DNA of 64,000 nt from Psychrobacter aquimaris (GCF_016107525.1 NZ_JABASR010000002.1:62001-126000), one strand, 5' to 3'; shown: positions 46,500 to 56,572, counted from the stretch's first letter. Numbers and translations: made by a program. Notes: generated by a model not told the origin, from the letters alone.

Positions 46500-47114
46500 T
46501 TATGGTCCTGAAACGCGCTCAATAGCAACATTACCCACACCTTTACCTGTAATACCAAGTTTTTTGGCAGCACCATAAGACAAATCTAGCACACGGTTGC
46601 CATGAAATGGGCCACGATCATTAACTTTTACCACAACGCTTTTACCATTAGTCTTATTTGTGACTTTAACATAACAGTTTAACGGTAGCGAGCGATGTGC
46701 TGCTGTTAAGCCATTCATGTCGAAGGTTTCGCCACTGGCTGTTTTACGACCATGGAATTTACGACCATACCAAGAGGCTAGACCTGTTTGTTTGAACTTA
46801 CTGACTGAGTTAGAAGCTACGGCTGTCAGACGCTCTAATACATCTTCATCATTGGTCAGTTGAGTAGTGTCACTGGCTAACAGTGAGCTGCTAAGTGCCA
46901 ACGAAGTCGGTTGGCGTGCTGACTTAACCAAACTTGATGCACCATCATGCTGACGGCTGAGCTCACCAAGTACACGATCGATATGGGAGGCGTTATCTTG
47001 TGAAATCATTGCAAGAGAGGTTTTTGCTTCTACAGCATTTGCATTAGTAGCAACTGCAGAGCCAGCAAATAATACTGCTGACATGGTAAGTAAACCAGAT
47101 AAACGCTTATTCAT
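46500..47114 (-). CDS. rlpA: RlpA-like septal ring lytic transglycosylase (no SPOR domain)
   Basis: A 204-residue secreted protein. The signal peptide ends near ATNANA (about residue 27). The C-terminal double-psi beta-barrel (about 113-204) carries GLASWYGRKFHGRKTASGE and VVKVNDRGPFHGNRVLDLSY, including the catalytic Asp. It would cut naked glycan strands. RlpA of Pseudomonas or E. coli adds a SPOR domain that is missing here, and there is no lipobox, so it may be periplasmic rather than anchored. A disordered stretch lies between. Confidence 0.85.
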   Translation of the reverse strand: MNKRLSGLLTMSAVLFAGSAVATNANAVEAKTSLAMISQDNASHIDRVLGELSRQHDGASSLVKSARQPTSLALSSSLLASDTTQLTNDEDVLERLTAVASNSVSKFKQTGLASWYGRKFHGRKTASGETFDMNGLTAAHRSLPLNCYVKVTNKTNGKSVVVKVNDRGPFHGNRVLDLSYGAAKKLGITGKGVGNVAIERVSGP

Positions 47115-48067
47115 AGATACCTCTATAACTTATACTTTAAAATCTAACTCTAATAGTTTTAGACTGAGAGTGGCAGTGTTAGACCAATCTAACAGCGTCA
47201 CAAACTATAAAGCCACATCATCAATCTTTTTTTTCATATAATTATTGATGCTAAATAAATGGGGCTTTTATAGATTTTAAGGTATGGTAATTTTTCATTT
47301 CATTATCATAAGCGGGTCAATACAATATGACCAAAGATGCTTATGAAACGCTCAAATGATAGTTAACGATATTAGTAAAACACCCAATGTGAATACAAAG
47401 GTTGAGTGTCGAGTCCGCTATATGTGCTAATTACAAACTTTCTCACATTGCTAAATTAATAAAGGTTTTAAAAGGTATTGCGTGTGTCTTTGTTATTAAA
47501 CCGTTAATTAAGTAGTGTATTTGAAAGCTTGAAATCTACAATTCGCTAACTATACGTACGAGCTACAACCAAAATATAATTAAATGCAAAGTTTATTAGT
47601 AGCTATGTACGGGTTATGTATCAAAGTACAGTAAAACGAGGTTAACGCAATTATTTGTAAAAAACAAGGATTAAAACCTATCCGTACCAATTAGCAACGA
47701 AGTGTTGTAGTAAGAAAGAACATGAGGGGTATTTGTATTTATTTCAATTAAATCAATTATTTGTATTTAATTCGAAGGTAGATATGAGGGTTTTTATGGC
47801 AAGTCATGCAACTTGCCATGAACAAATTAAATAATCGAAATGATTAAAAAATCTTTATTTCTGGTTGGTTATTATTTATTTAAGATCATTGTTTAAATGC
47901 ATGAGGGCCTTAATTTACTGGTTTATTCCATTCAAGGCTTTCGATAGGATGTATTTTTTCGATTCCAAACGTTAGCTTCAAATATTGTCCAAACACTAAT
48001 CGCATCAATATAAATAGTATCAACATAAAATCTAAATTTTCATTAAAAAGTTGTTGGTAACTGTAAT
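47115..48067. other. Long gene-free AT-rich region (953 bp)
   Basis: Between rlpA and rodA, both on the minus strand. No frame of more than a few dozen codons is convincing. A 9-bp hairpin, ATGGCAAGT / ACTTGCCAT, lies at 47796-47819 without a T run, and an 8-base ATACGTAC-type palindrome lies near 47555. It must hold the rlpA promoter; it might also hold an sRNA or a degraded gene. Confidence 0.4.
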
Positions 48068-49210
48068 TTAACTGGGCTTATGAGTGTGAATGGACATAAG
48101 TAGTCCAAATCCAGCCATTAACGTCACTACTGCTGTACCACCATAGCTAATGAAGGGCAGAGGAACCCCAACGACGGGTAAAATACCACCAACCATACCC
48201 ACATTAACGAACACATAAACAAAGAAAGACATGGCAATAGCCCCCGCTAGTAATCGACTATAAACATCCGGATGGGTGAAAGCAATGTATAAGGCACGTA
48301 GGAGCAAACAGGAATAAATGAACATCAATAAAATCACACCCAACAAGCCAAACTCTTCTGAAAAAGCCGCGATAATAAAATCAGTATGACCTTCTGGTAA
48401 GAAATGTAAGTGCGACTGCGTGCCCTCTAAATAACCCTTACCAGTAAGACCACCCGCACCGATGGCAGTTTTTGACTGGATAATATTCCACCCAGCCCCT
48501 TGTACATCGGCTTCAGGATTAAGCAGTGTTAAGACACGTGTACGCTGATAATCATGTAATAGGAAATTCCAAGCAATCGCAATAAGCGGTATCGCTAATA
48601 TGGCGGCAGCTGAAATCAACCGCCAAGATAGCCCTGCCAAAAAAAGCACAAAGATACCACTCGCTGCTACCAAGAGTGACGTCCCAAGATCAGGCTCTTT
48701 CGCAATTAATAACACAGGAACGATGATTAAGGCCAAGGTGATAGCGATGCTTGATAGAGAGGGTGGTAGGTCACGTTTGGATAAAAACCAAGCGCACATC
48801 ATTGGCATCCCAAGCTTCATAAACTCTGATGGTTGCACACTGCCAAACCCTGGTAAGTTAATCCAGCGCTGAGCACCCATACGTACCTCACCGATGATAT
48901 CGACTAACACCAATAGAATTAATCCCAGTAAATAAAATATGGGTGTAAAAGTGCGATAAAGGCTAGGCGGTATCTGTGCCATGATAAACATAACCGTAAA
49001 GGCAACACCATAGCTGACCATTTGACGTAATACCATGCCGACATCTTGGCCAGCAGCACTATATAAAATAGTCAAACCAATGCAGCAAACCGTCAGTAAG
49101 AGGAGGGTCAACCATGGATCGATATGTATACGCTGCCATAACGTCGGTGCATGGCCTTGGCCTAAATGATGGCTCTGACGTGAAAAACGGTATTGCGGAT
49201 TAGAAGACAT
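48068..49210 (-). CDS. rodA: Rod-shape peptidoglycan glycosyltransferase RodA
   Basis: A 380-residue SEDS-family polymerase of the elongasome in the inner membrane. About ten membrane helices. Signature segments: RWINLPGFGSVQPSEFMKLG (Trp-Ile-Asn and QPSE, about 115-134), KEPDLGTSLLVAASG with the catalytic Asp, YQRTRVLTLLNPE, LPEGHTDFIIAAFSEEFG and LPFISYGGTA. The start is the ATG at 49208-49210; a TTG two codons earlier is also possible. Its partner PBP2 gene (mrdA) is not next to it in this window; the M15 peptidase lies on the other side. Confidence 0.94.
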   Translation of the reverse strand: MSSNPQYRFSRQSHHLGQGHAPTLWQRIHIDPWLTLLLLTVCCIGLTILYSAAGQDVGMVLRQMVSYGVAFTVMFIMAQIPPSLYRTFTPIFYLLGLILLVLVDIIGEVRMGAQRWINLPGFGSVQPSEFMKLGMPMMCAWFLSKRDLPPSLSSIAITLALIIVPVLLIAKEPDLGTSLLVAASGIFVLFLAGLSWRLISAAAILAIPLIAIAWNFLLHDYQRTRVLTLLNPEADVQGAGWNIIQSKTAIGAGGLTGKGYLEGTQSHLHFLPEGHTDFIIAAFSEEFGLLGVILLMFIYSCLLLRALYIAFTHPDVYSRLLAGAIAMSFFVYVFVNVGMVGGILPVVGVPLPFISYGGTAVVTLMAGFGLLMSIHTHKPS

Positions 49211-49467
49211 AGGCAAAGTGTGTCTGGCAATTGAGGTAAGAGGGAAGTTTCAAATCAGAACCATGCTTTAAAGTAATTGTACGATATCTTTACTAGTAAA
49301 ATATCGTGGACAAAGTAACACATAAGAAATAAAGTCACATAATTATAAAAATTATAAGGATAAGTGTTAATTACGAATAACACGCCTCTGATTGAAGGCG
49401 ATAGTTTAGCTTGCTTGCTGAAAATTTGATAGTATCGATAAAACGTTTTTAGCGGTAGATTTTTGCA

Positions 49468-50424
49468 ATGACTAATACAAAAAAACATCCCTATAGGCAG
49501 ATTCACAAGCCTATTATTGCACTACTCGTGTGTGCCAGTAGCTTCTCTGTTCATGCCGCTATTATAAGTGACAATAGTGAGCGCCGTATCCAAGTACGTC
49601 ATGGTAGTAGTGCGGATAGTAGCAGTAATGCTTACATCAGACCTTCTTCAAATACCACAAGCCATAATCCTGGCGTTACCATGCTGAGTGGCGATAGCAT
49701 GCAGGGCTTGATAGCCGAAAAGCAGCGTGATTTTGAGTTCGATGCCAGTCTGTCTATTGAAGAAAATAAGCGCATGAATATCAATCGGCGCGCGCCTGCT
49801 TATAACACAACTTACAGTAATAACAGCTACAGCACGGCGAACAATACTTACAATAGCAATTATAATGATTCTATTAGTATGGATTTTAACGCATGGTTGA
49901 ATAGCAATAGCTACCGTGCTAGGCAAGTGGCAGACTATCAACGCTACCTAAATTCACGAGTGGGCGCACAAAATGTACCGCCTATGTCGCAATTACTCAC
50001 GACAGCACGAAGCTGGAGCAAATGTGGCTACGAGCCTTATCAGCTGCCACCGCAGGAGTTATGGGCAAATATTGTCCCGACATTACGTTTGTATGGTGAG
50101 TTAAAGCATCAAGGCATTCTACCCATCAGTAGTGAAATACGCTCGGTATATCGGAGTCCTGGTCTTAACGACTGTGCAGGCGGTGCCGATAGTAGCAAGC
50201 ATATGAATGCCAGTGCTATCGATATATGGGTACCAGAGTATGAAGATAACTTATGGCAGCTTAGTACTATGCAAGATGGCTTATGTCAGTTTTGGCAATA
50301 TCAGGGGCAACCCCATAATTTTGGTTTAGGCCTATATGCTACGGGTGCTATACATTTAGACACGGATGGTTATCGTAAATGGGGCTTTAATCACGCCAGT
50401 AGCTCATCTTCGTGCCGCTATTAA
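49468..50424 (+). CDS. Secreted D,D-carboxypeptidase-like peptidase (M15 family)
   Basis: A 318-residue secreted protein. Signal peptide about residues 1-30 (HKPIIALLVCASSFSVHA). An Asn/Ser/Tyr-rich linker (about 38-130) comes before the C-terminal M15-like catalytic domain (about 165-318), where SSEIRSVYRSPGLND, GGADSSKHMNASAIDIWVP and AIHLDTDGYRKWG supply the zinc ligands His-x6-Asp and His. Such enzymes cut D-Ala ends of peptidoglycan stems. It is divergent from rodA, fitting wall metabolism. Confidence 0.82.
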   Translation: MTNTKKHPYRQIHKPIIALLVCASSFSVHAAIISDNSERRIQVRHGSSADSSSNAYIRPSSNTTSHNPGVTMLSGDSMQGLIAEKQRDFEFDASLSIEENKRMNINRRAPAYNTTYSNNSYSTANNTYNSNYNDSISMDFNAWLNSNSYRARQVADYQRYLNSRVGAQNVPPMSQLLTTARSWSKCGYEPYQLPPQELWANIVPTLRLYGELKHQGILPISSEIRSVYRSPGLNDCAGGADSSKHMNASAIDIWVPEYEDNLWQLSTMQDGLCQFWQYQGQPHNFGLGLYATGAIHLDTDGYRKWGFNHASSSSSCRY

Positions 50425-50666
50425 GTCATCCATAAGCTATCGAAAAATCAAATAAATATGAGCCAGAGGTAATAAAATTAGATTAAAAGGGCTATAATAA
50501 TACTTATAAAAGGCAGCGCTAAATGATGAACAGTTTAGAATCATAATAGGGTCTATATTGTATAAACCAGATACGGTATCAAGCTCGCTTAGCCTGGAAT
50601 TAAAAAGCTATGTTTAATGATTATTTGGTTTATGAAGTTATATAGCGTTTATTATAAGTAGGATTT

Positions 50667-51233
50667 ATGAAAAAGCGGTATTCAGCAACAGTAAAAACGT
50701 ATCAGTTTGATAAGCCAAAAAAAGCGTTTTTGCAATCAAATAACATGTATGTGGCTTTATTTGGTTTAGTTTTTCTGTTTCTTTTATTGATCAGTGCCTG
50801 TAGTCCAGAAACGTTTTCTGAAGAAAGCTCTTTAATTACAGAGGATTCCCCTACTGATCCTGACAGAAACTTACAGGATATTGAAGACAGTATCAGAAAT
50901 TCCTATGCTCAGCTGGCTTCACAGCGCTCAGATATCTGTCCAAAACTTATACAAGAAGAAGTGGGCAGTGAGGTCGTTGAGCGTACTGCAGAAGTGATGG
51001 TGAATAACCATTGTGATTATTTCTTATATCCACGAAGTGGGCAGCACATCTCGGTTAGCATTAACAGCAGTCAAATTGAAGCCCTCTTAATAGTGCCAGC
51101 GCTGCATAACTTTGCCAATGGTGATTATCAAGTAGACTCTTATGACAAGCACGTGATTCGATTGACCTATAATGGTGCAACTTATAAACCTGAAAATTTT
51201 ATGTACGACGTGGCAGTGACTGTTTCTGGTTAA
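50667..51233 (+). CDS. Hypothetical membrane-anchored or lipoprotein, 188 aa
   Basis: I do not recognise this protein. A charged 26-residue start is followed by a hydrophobic segment (about 27-44, MYVALFGLVFLFLLLI) ending in LISACSPE, a possible lipobox with Cys45. If the inner ATG at 50745 is used it would be an ordinary lipoprotein, but TAGGA precedes the first ATG and nothing precedes the second. The remaining 140 residues are acidic and presumably periplasmic, with two Cys (about 91 and 112) that could pair. A terminator follows. Confidence 0.6.
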   Translation: MKKRYSATVKTYQFDKPKKAFLQSNNMYVALFGLVFLFLLLISACSPETFSEESSLITEDSPTDPDRNLQDIEDSIRNSYAQLASQRSDICPKLIQEEVGSEVVERTAEVMVNNHCDYFLYPRSGQHISVSINSSQIEALLIVPALHNFANGDYQVDSYDKHVIRLTYNGATYKPENFMYDVAVTVSG

Positions 51234-51305
51234 GTGCCTTATTTTCTAGGATGGATAACTTAGTATCGACTTTTAGGAGCATTCATAAATAGTGTCATTG
51301 TATAA

Positions 51306-51350
51306 AAAAATACTGGGTAATACTAAATAGTGTTGCCCAGTATTTTTTTG
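51306..51350. terminator. Two-way terminator between the 188-residue protein gene and the M16 pair
   Basis: A 16-bp stem (AATACTGGGTAATACT at 51309-51324, with 51329-51344; two G-U pairs), AAAT loop, A run on one side and T run on the other. Confidence 0.85.
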
Positions 51351-51355
51351 TATGG

Positions 51356-52909
51356 CTATTTATTGGTCTTTTTATCTTTCCAAGGATCCTCTTGTCCAAC
51401 GGTAACGATCAAGAAATCATCAGGCTTAAGGGTATCTCGCATGGTTTGATTGACTTCTGATAGCTGTACTTGGTCGATACGTTTGACATAATCAGTCAGA
51501 TAATTATTCGGTAATTGATAAAAATTCATCATTCCAAGTAAGCCATTAATTCCCGCATTGCTCGCAAAACTCATTGGAAAGCTGTTTTTAAGATTGTCCG
51601 TCGTTAAGCGCATCTCAGTGTTGGTAACACCTTTTTCTAAGGTGTCGTTGATGACTGCTAAGCTGGCATCGATAGCCGCACGAGCCTTATCATTACGCGT
51701 TGAAAAACCAATTTGGTACGGTCCTCGTGCTAGCATGGGATTCATAGAGCCTGATATGCCATAAGTGTAGCCCAAGTTTTGTCTAACCTCAGTCATGAGT
51801 CGAGCATTAAAATCACCGCCTGCAAGTATCTCATTACCAACTGCAAAGTTGGTTTGCTTTTGCTGAGACTGGGCATCGGTGGCGCGCTTATCTCCCAATT
51901 GTCCCATGAGTACGGTGGTTTGAGTGCTTGGGAAGGGAATATGAATGTGCTTGGCTTGGCTCAGTGGTTTGGGTTCAGGCAGTTCAGTTGCGGGCTGACC
52001 TTTCGGTAATTTGCCAGTGATATCTTCAGCAAGTTTTTTTGCTTGCTCTAAGGTTAGATTACCAGTGATGGCAACAGAGGCATTTGCTGCGACCAAGTAG
52101 CGGTTTTTGAAATCTATCAGTTGTTGCTTTTCGATAGTAGGGACGCTTTCAAGCGTACCCGCTGATGGATGGGCGTAAGGATGATCCCCATACAATGCTT
52201 CGTTAAATGCGATGCTAGCAAGGCTGTTGGGATCTTGTTTTTGCTGCTGCAAGCCCACCAATAATCGTGCTTTATTGCGTGCTAGGATGTTTTCATCAAA
52301 AGCGGGCTCGCTGAGCATTTGAGTCATTAAATCAATGGCTGGAAGTAAATGTTTGTCATCAGATAAGCTACGTAGCGAGACAATAAACATGTCTTTATAG
52401 GCACTGCTGTTTAGGTCAATGCCCAAGGTTTCAACAGCTCGAGTAAATTCATTTTCGTCTAAGCGTTTAGAGCCTTGCGTCAGCATAGTAGCGGTCATGT
52501 TAGCAATACCAAATCCTGTGCTACTAATACTACCATCACGGGCGCTACCAGCGTTAAAGCGCAAATCGATATCGACAATTGGTAAGGCTGTCGTCTGTAC
52601 AAAACGTACGGGTACACCTGCTTTGGTTTTGAACTGCTGAATCGTTGGGACAGTAACTTTTAACGGTTTGTCATCGTCAAGGCTGGTTAGCTTTGATAAT
52701 GCGGCAATCGGTGCGCTCGTATCCACTGCCGTAGAGTCACGATATTCTTCAGCACTGGTTGTATCTGCTTGTGCTGCCATCGTCAATGTTGTTAGACCTA
52801 ACAAGATACCAACACTAAGATGTGACAGTTTTTGCATGGTTGGCATTGCTAATGGTATTAAGTTGAACGCTTTTTTTCTCTTTTGCAACAAATCACTATT
52901 CTGAGTCAT
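51356..52909 (-). CDS. M16-family peptidase-like protein lacking the zinc motif
   Basis: A 517-residue protein with the two-domain M16 (pitrilysin/insulinase) fold: IVDIDLRFNAGSARD, the second-domain HPYAHPSAGTLESV, and SVAITGNLTLEQA. Where active members have HxxEH it has FGIANMTATML, so no zinc can be held. It would be the non-catalytic partner of the next gene. A hydrophobic signal sequence lies at about 29-48 (after a charged start); a later ATG at residue 23 may be the real start. The ATG at 52909 has AGAAG upstream. It lies 69 bases after its partner. Confidence 0.85.
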   Translation of the reverse strand: MTQNSDLLQKRKKAFNLIPLAMPTMQKLSHLSVGILLGLTTLTMAAQADTTSAEEYRDSTAVDTSAPIAALSKLTSLDDDKPLKVTVPTIQQFKTKAGVPVRFVQTTALPIVDIDLRFNAGSARDGSISSTGFGIANMTATMLTQGSKRLDENEFTRAVETLGIDLNSSAYKDMFIVSLRSLSDDKHLLPAIDLMTQMLSEPAFDENILARNKARLLVGLQQQKQDPNSLASIAFNEALYGDHPYAHPSAGTLESVPTIEKQQLIDFKNRYLVAANASVAITGNLTLEQAKKLAEDITGKLPKGQPATELPEPKPLSQAKHIHIPFPSTQTTVLMGQLGDKRATDAQSQQKQTNFAVGNEILAGGDFNARLMTEVRQNLGYTYGISGSMNPMLARGPYQIGFSTRNDKARAAIDASLAVINDTLEKGVTNTEMRLTTDNLKNSFPMSFASNAGINGLLGMMNFYQLPNNYLTDYVKRIDQVQLSEVNQTMRDTLKPDDFLIVTVGQEDPWKDKKTNK

Positions 52910-52978
52910 GGTTTTCTTCTTATAAATAAGGTCTTTATGATTGGCGCTTGTATCGAATAAAGAGCTAACAGGACACTA

Positions 52979-54490
52979 TTATTTCTCTGTCGCTGCTTGG
53001 TCTTTAGGCGGGATGATATGCATCACTGTTAAATTTTCCTTTACCAAATACTTTTTGCTAGCAGCTTGTATGTCAGCAATCGTCACGCTATCGAGTTTGG
53101 CGGGCAATTCGGCAAGCAGCGTATCGTCAAGACCGATAGACTGTAATGAGCCAATCATCCGCGCCTGACCCTCCATACTGTCTTGCGCATAGACGAGCCC
53201 TGTGACCGTATTGGTTTTGGCACGCTCAATTTCATCGGCGGTAATGGGATCGGTTTTAAGCTTTTCTATTTCAGCAATGATGGCTTGTTGTGCTTGTTCT
53301 AAGCTGACACCTTCACGTGGTGTTGCTTGTATTAAAAACAGCCCATCGCCACGATCTAGCAAGTCATATGAAGTACCTACGGTGGTAAGCAGACCTTGTT
53401 CGCGTATCAATCGACTCTCAAGTCGCGCAGATAGACCACCATCTAATACATCCTGAGCCAGTGAGAGCGCATAAGCTTGTTTTTCATTGCCTGTCCCTGC
53501 TGTCACAAGGCTCGGGACATTATAACCCATTAATAACACTGGCACTTGTACGGCTTGCTCGGAGTCGACTTGCTGATAGCCACGAAAGCCTTTTTGACTG
53601 ACGGCAGGACGTTTAGGTAGGTCACTTGGGGGTAGCTCACCAAAGTAACGTTTGACTTGAGCCAGCACTTCTTGCGGCTTAACGTCGCCAACGACGACTA
53701 ACGTTGCATTGTTTGGTGCGTACCATGTCTTATACCAATCTTTTAAATCTGTAAGGGTAATGGATTCAAGCTCATCCATCGGACCAATGACGGATTCGCC
53801 TTTTGGACTGTCGGGCAAGGCTAGCAAACGAAATGACTCGTAAGCCTTGGCAAGTGGATTGTCATCAGTGCGTTGGCGGCGCTCTTCCATGACCACTTGG
53901 TGCTCTTTGACAAACTCCTGCTCATTAAACAATAGGTTTTTCATGCGATCTGCTTCTAGCTCTAGCGCCAAAGGCAAGCGGTTGGCAGGGAATAGCTCGT
54001 AATAGCCTGTATAGTCGTAGCTGGTAAACGCATTATTGACGCCGCCGAATTTAGCAATCAAGCGCTCATAGTCGTCGCTCGAAACATCAGTAGTGCCTTT
54101 AAACATCATATGTTCGAGCAAATGCGAGATACCGCCTTTATCCAGCGGCTCATCAGCTGACCCGACCCGATACCAGATTTGGGTCATTACCACAGGTGCG
54201 CGATGGTCTTCTTTTACAACTACCTTTAGACCGTTTTCTAACTGATATTCATGTCGACCTGACATATCCATGGTCAATGCTGATGATGGCTGAATATCTT
54301 GAATTGCTTTACTTGGACCTACCTCATCTTTACCCAAAGTATTTTGAGTCACTGGATTCTGAACAGTTGACAATGCGTTAGCGCTGATAGTATTGGTTTG
54401 GCAAGCAGCAAGAGTCGTTGCTATTGCTAAGGCGCAGGCAAGACGTAGAGAGGCGGTATGTAGGGGCGACGATGATAAAGGCAGTGGCAT
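52979..54490 (-). CDS. Zinc-dependent M16 peptidase, lipoprotein
   Basis: A 503-residue active M16 peptidase. Lipoprotein signal TTLAAC with Cys30; HLLEH (His123, Glu126, His127) is the inverted zinc motif, with the further Glu in ELEADRMKNL. Repeated-domain parts: VVGDVKPQEVLAQVKRYF and AYALSLAQDVLDGGLSARLE. It degrades periplasmic peptides or misfolded fragments; substrate unknown. It sits first in a two-gene unit with the motif-less homolog, as in many paired bacterial M16 peptidases. Confidence 0.9.
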   Translation of the reverse strand: MPLPLSSSPLHTASLRLACALAIATTLAACQTNTISANALSTVQNPVTQNTLGKDEVGPSKAIQDIQPSSALTMDMSGRHEYQLENGLKVVVKEDHRAPVVMTQIWYRVGSADEPLDKGGISHLLEHMMFKGTTDVSSDDYERLIAKFGGVNNAFTSYDYTGYYELFPANRLPLALELEADRMKNLLFNEQEFVKEHQVVMEERRQRTDDNPLAKAYESFRLLALPDSPKGESVIGPMDELESITLTDLKDWYKTWYAPNNATLVVVGDVKPQEVLAQVKRYFGELPPSDLPKRPAVSQKGFRGYQQVDSEQAVQVPVLLMGYNVPSLVTAGTGNEKQAYALSLAQDVLDGGLSARLESRLIREQGLLTTVGTSYDLLDRGDGLFLIQATPREGVSLEQAQQAIIAEIEKLKTDPITADEIERAKTNTVTGLVYAQDSMEGQARMIGSLQSIGLDDTLLAELPAKLDSVTIADIQAASKKYLVKENLTVMHIIPPKDQAATEK

Positions 54491-54574
54491 GGTATGTTCT
54501 ACTTATATAAAATGGCAACTTGTAAATTGATAAGTGGCTAGGTCACTTTCAATACGAGCGATAGATAGCAGGTT

Positions 54575-54739
54575 TTATAAAGATTTATGTGCACCAACCA
54601 TCACACTGGCCGTTGGTTTAAATTCTTGGGTGGTGTTACAGCCTGTCGTGGATAGTACCAGTGTTGCTACTAGTAAAGCTGCGCTGATGTTGATTGCTTT
54701 TTTACCGTACGTTTTGCCAGTGTTAGATAGTGATGGCAT
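54575..54739 (-). CDS. Small lipoprotein, 54 aa
   Basis: A 54-codon gene. The protein starts MPSLSNTGKTYGKKAINISA, with a hydrophobic core and lipobox LSTTGC; Cys34 would be lipidated, leaving a 21-residue mature peptide (CNTTQEFKPTASVMVGAHKS...). AGGAA lies 5-6 bases before the ATG, which supports expression. It is on the same strand as, and 84 bases upstream of, the M16 peptidase pair, and could be co-transcribed. Unknown function. Confidence 0.65.
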   Translation of the reverse strand: MPSLSNTGKTYGKKAINISAALLVATLVLSTTGCNTTQEFKPTASVMVGAHKSL

Positions 54740-55085
54740 AGATAATTCCTAAAAATGATGATTGAGTAAGCGATAGTGAAATAATTAGTAAGTTTTGGAA
54801 TAAGGCTTGTTCTACAATAAACTTTGGTAGAGTAGGCGAAGTTTAGCATGTGTAAGGTCAGATTTTTGTTTCCAAATCTTAAGCGAAACTTTCTAAATGG
54901 ATGGTATGGCTTGCTAGATTTGCAAAAATTGACGATAGGCTATGATGGTAAGGTCTGAGCGCAACTCGAATTATGATAAACTACGCTAAAAATTGTCTGT
55001 CGTGACCCATGGCAAAAACATGACGACATACCAACCCATTTAAAATAATCAAATAACTGATCGTGATAACTTTTAGGGCAAGCTT
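54740..55085. other. Divergent gap between the small lipoprotein gene and ftsY
   Basis: 346 bases. No gene; -10-like TATGAT sequences near 54940-54980 without good -35 partners. Confidence 0.3.
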
Positions 55086-56507
55086 ATGAATAACTCCAAT
55101 AATAGCAGTCGTGTGATCATTAATCTCGATGGCGATCTTGATGAATTAGATGACGATGATATTACCTTACCTAGTCTGCCTTCTCAATCTGTGCCCATTA
55201 TCGATGAGAAAGAAGATGCAGGCTCTATCCAAACGCCCAATGATAAAAGCATCGAAGATCAGCAAAAAGACAGCACGATAAACAAAGATGTCTCAAGCGC
55301 TGATGCAGCACAAAATATTGCCTTGGGTGCGCCGATTGTGAGGACAGAAGAGCAAAGTACGTCTAAAAATGCATCTGAAAGCTTTATAAGCGCTTCATCA
55401 GCTGATAATGATAATAAAAATATTGATACTAAGCTTAGCACTATTTCTACTGCCCCAACCATGCCGTTACAGGATCAGCTAGGGGATAGCCCAAATGTCA
55501 GTCCTGCAAGTAGTGCGGTACAAGCGACCACTCAGCCAGAAGTCGAATCCACAGAGCTGCAAGAAAACAAGAAAAAAGGCAGCTGGTTTAACCGCATGAA
55601 AACGGGACTGAGTAAGTCGCGTAAAAATCTTGCCGAAGGTATGGTCAGTATTTTGATCGGTGGCAAAGAGATTGATGATGAGCTATTGGAAGAAGTTGAA
55701 GATCAGCTATTGGTCGCCGATATCGGTGTCAACGCGACCAATCGTATTATCAAAAGTCTCACCGAGCAGACAGACCGTGGTGATCTGATTTATGCGCATT
55801 CATTATACAAAGCATTACAAACTGAACTGGTTGATATCTTAACGCCGAAAGTCGCACCGTTAATTATTGATACCAGCAAAAAACCTTTTGTGATTTTAGT
55901 CGTGGGCGTCAATGGTGTGGGCAAAACTACAACGATTGGTAAACTTGCCAAGCATCTACAAGGTGAAGGCAAATCCGTCATGCTCGCAGCTGGTGATACA
56001 TTCCGTGCCGCTGCTACCGAACAGCTGCAAATCTGGGGTGAGCGTAATAACATTCCAGTCGTGGCGCAGGGTCACGGCTCTGATAGTGCTTCTGTCATCT
56101 TTGATGCCATGCAGTCCGCTAAAGCAAAAAATATCGATGTATTAATCGCTGATACTGCTGGACGCTTGCAGAATAAAACCCACCTAATGGCTGAGCTTGA
56201 AAAAGTGGTGCGCGTCATGCGTAAAGCCGATCCAAGCGCACCGCACGAAGGTATGATTGTCCTCGATGCTGGCACGGGTCAAAATGCAATTAATCAAGTT
56301 GAATTGTTTAATAAAGTCGTACCGTTAACCGGTATTACTATTACTAAGTTAGATGGCACTGCAAAAGGTGGTGTGGTCTTTAATATTGCCGAAACCACAG
56401 ATGTGCCTATTCGTTATATTGGTGTTGGCGAGTCGATTGATGATTTACGTGCCTTTAGTCCAAAACAATTTGTCGCTGCCTTGTTTGAGACTGATGATAA
56501 AGAGTAG
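55086..56507 (+). CDS. ftsY: Signal recognition particle receptor FtsY
   Basis: A 473-residue GTPase that docks SRP-ribosome complexes at the membrane. The first 165 residues form a variable, acidic, low-complexity A-domain. The NG domain follows from KKKGSWFNRMKTGLSKSRKN (about 160-179): G1 GVNGVGKTT (about 273-281), DTFRAAATEQL, DTAGRLQNK, and TKLDGTAKGG. It is complete. In several gamma-proteobacteria ftsE and ftsX follow; here an alkyltransferase gene does. Confidence 0.95.
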   Translation: MNNSNNSSRVIINLDGDLDELDDDDITLPSLPSQSVPIIDEKEDAGSIQTPNDKSIEDQQKDSTINKDVSSADAAQNIALGAPIVRTEEQSTSKNASESFISASSADNDNKNIDTKLSTISTAPTMPLQDQLGDSPNVSPASSAVQATTQPEVESTELQENKKKGSWFNRMKTGLSKSRKNLAEGMVSILIGGKEIDDELLEEVEDQLLVADIGVNATNRIIKSLTEQTDRGDLIYAHSLYKALQTELVDILTPKVAPLIIDTSKKPFVILVVGVNGVGKTTTIGKLAKHLQGEGKSVMLAAGDTFRAAATEQLQIWGERNNIPVVAQGHGSDSASVIFDAMQSAKAKNIDVLIADTAGRLQNKTHLMAELEKVVRVMRKADPSAPHEGMIVLDAGTGQNAINQVELFNKVVPLTGITITKLDGTAKGGVVFNIAETTDVPIRYIGVGESIDDLRAFSPKQFVAALFETDDKE

Positions 56508-56572
56508 CGCTCGATAGGTCATTTTAGTCGATGAATGAGTTTTGAAAACCGCATACTTTGAAAGGAAGCATC

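Noticed and set aside
47799..47832. A 12-codon frame MASHATCHEQIK within the hairpin of the long gap
   Set aside because: Its sequence is a by-product of the 9-bp inverted repeat and there is no ribosome site at good spacing.
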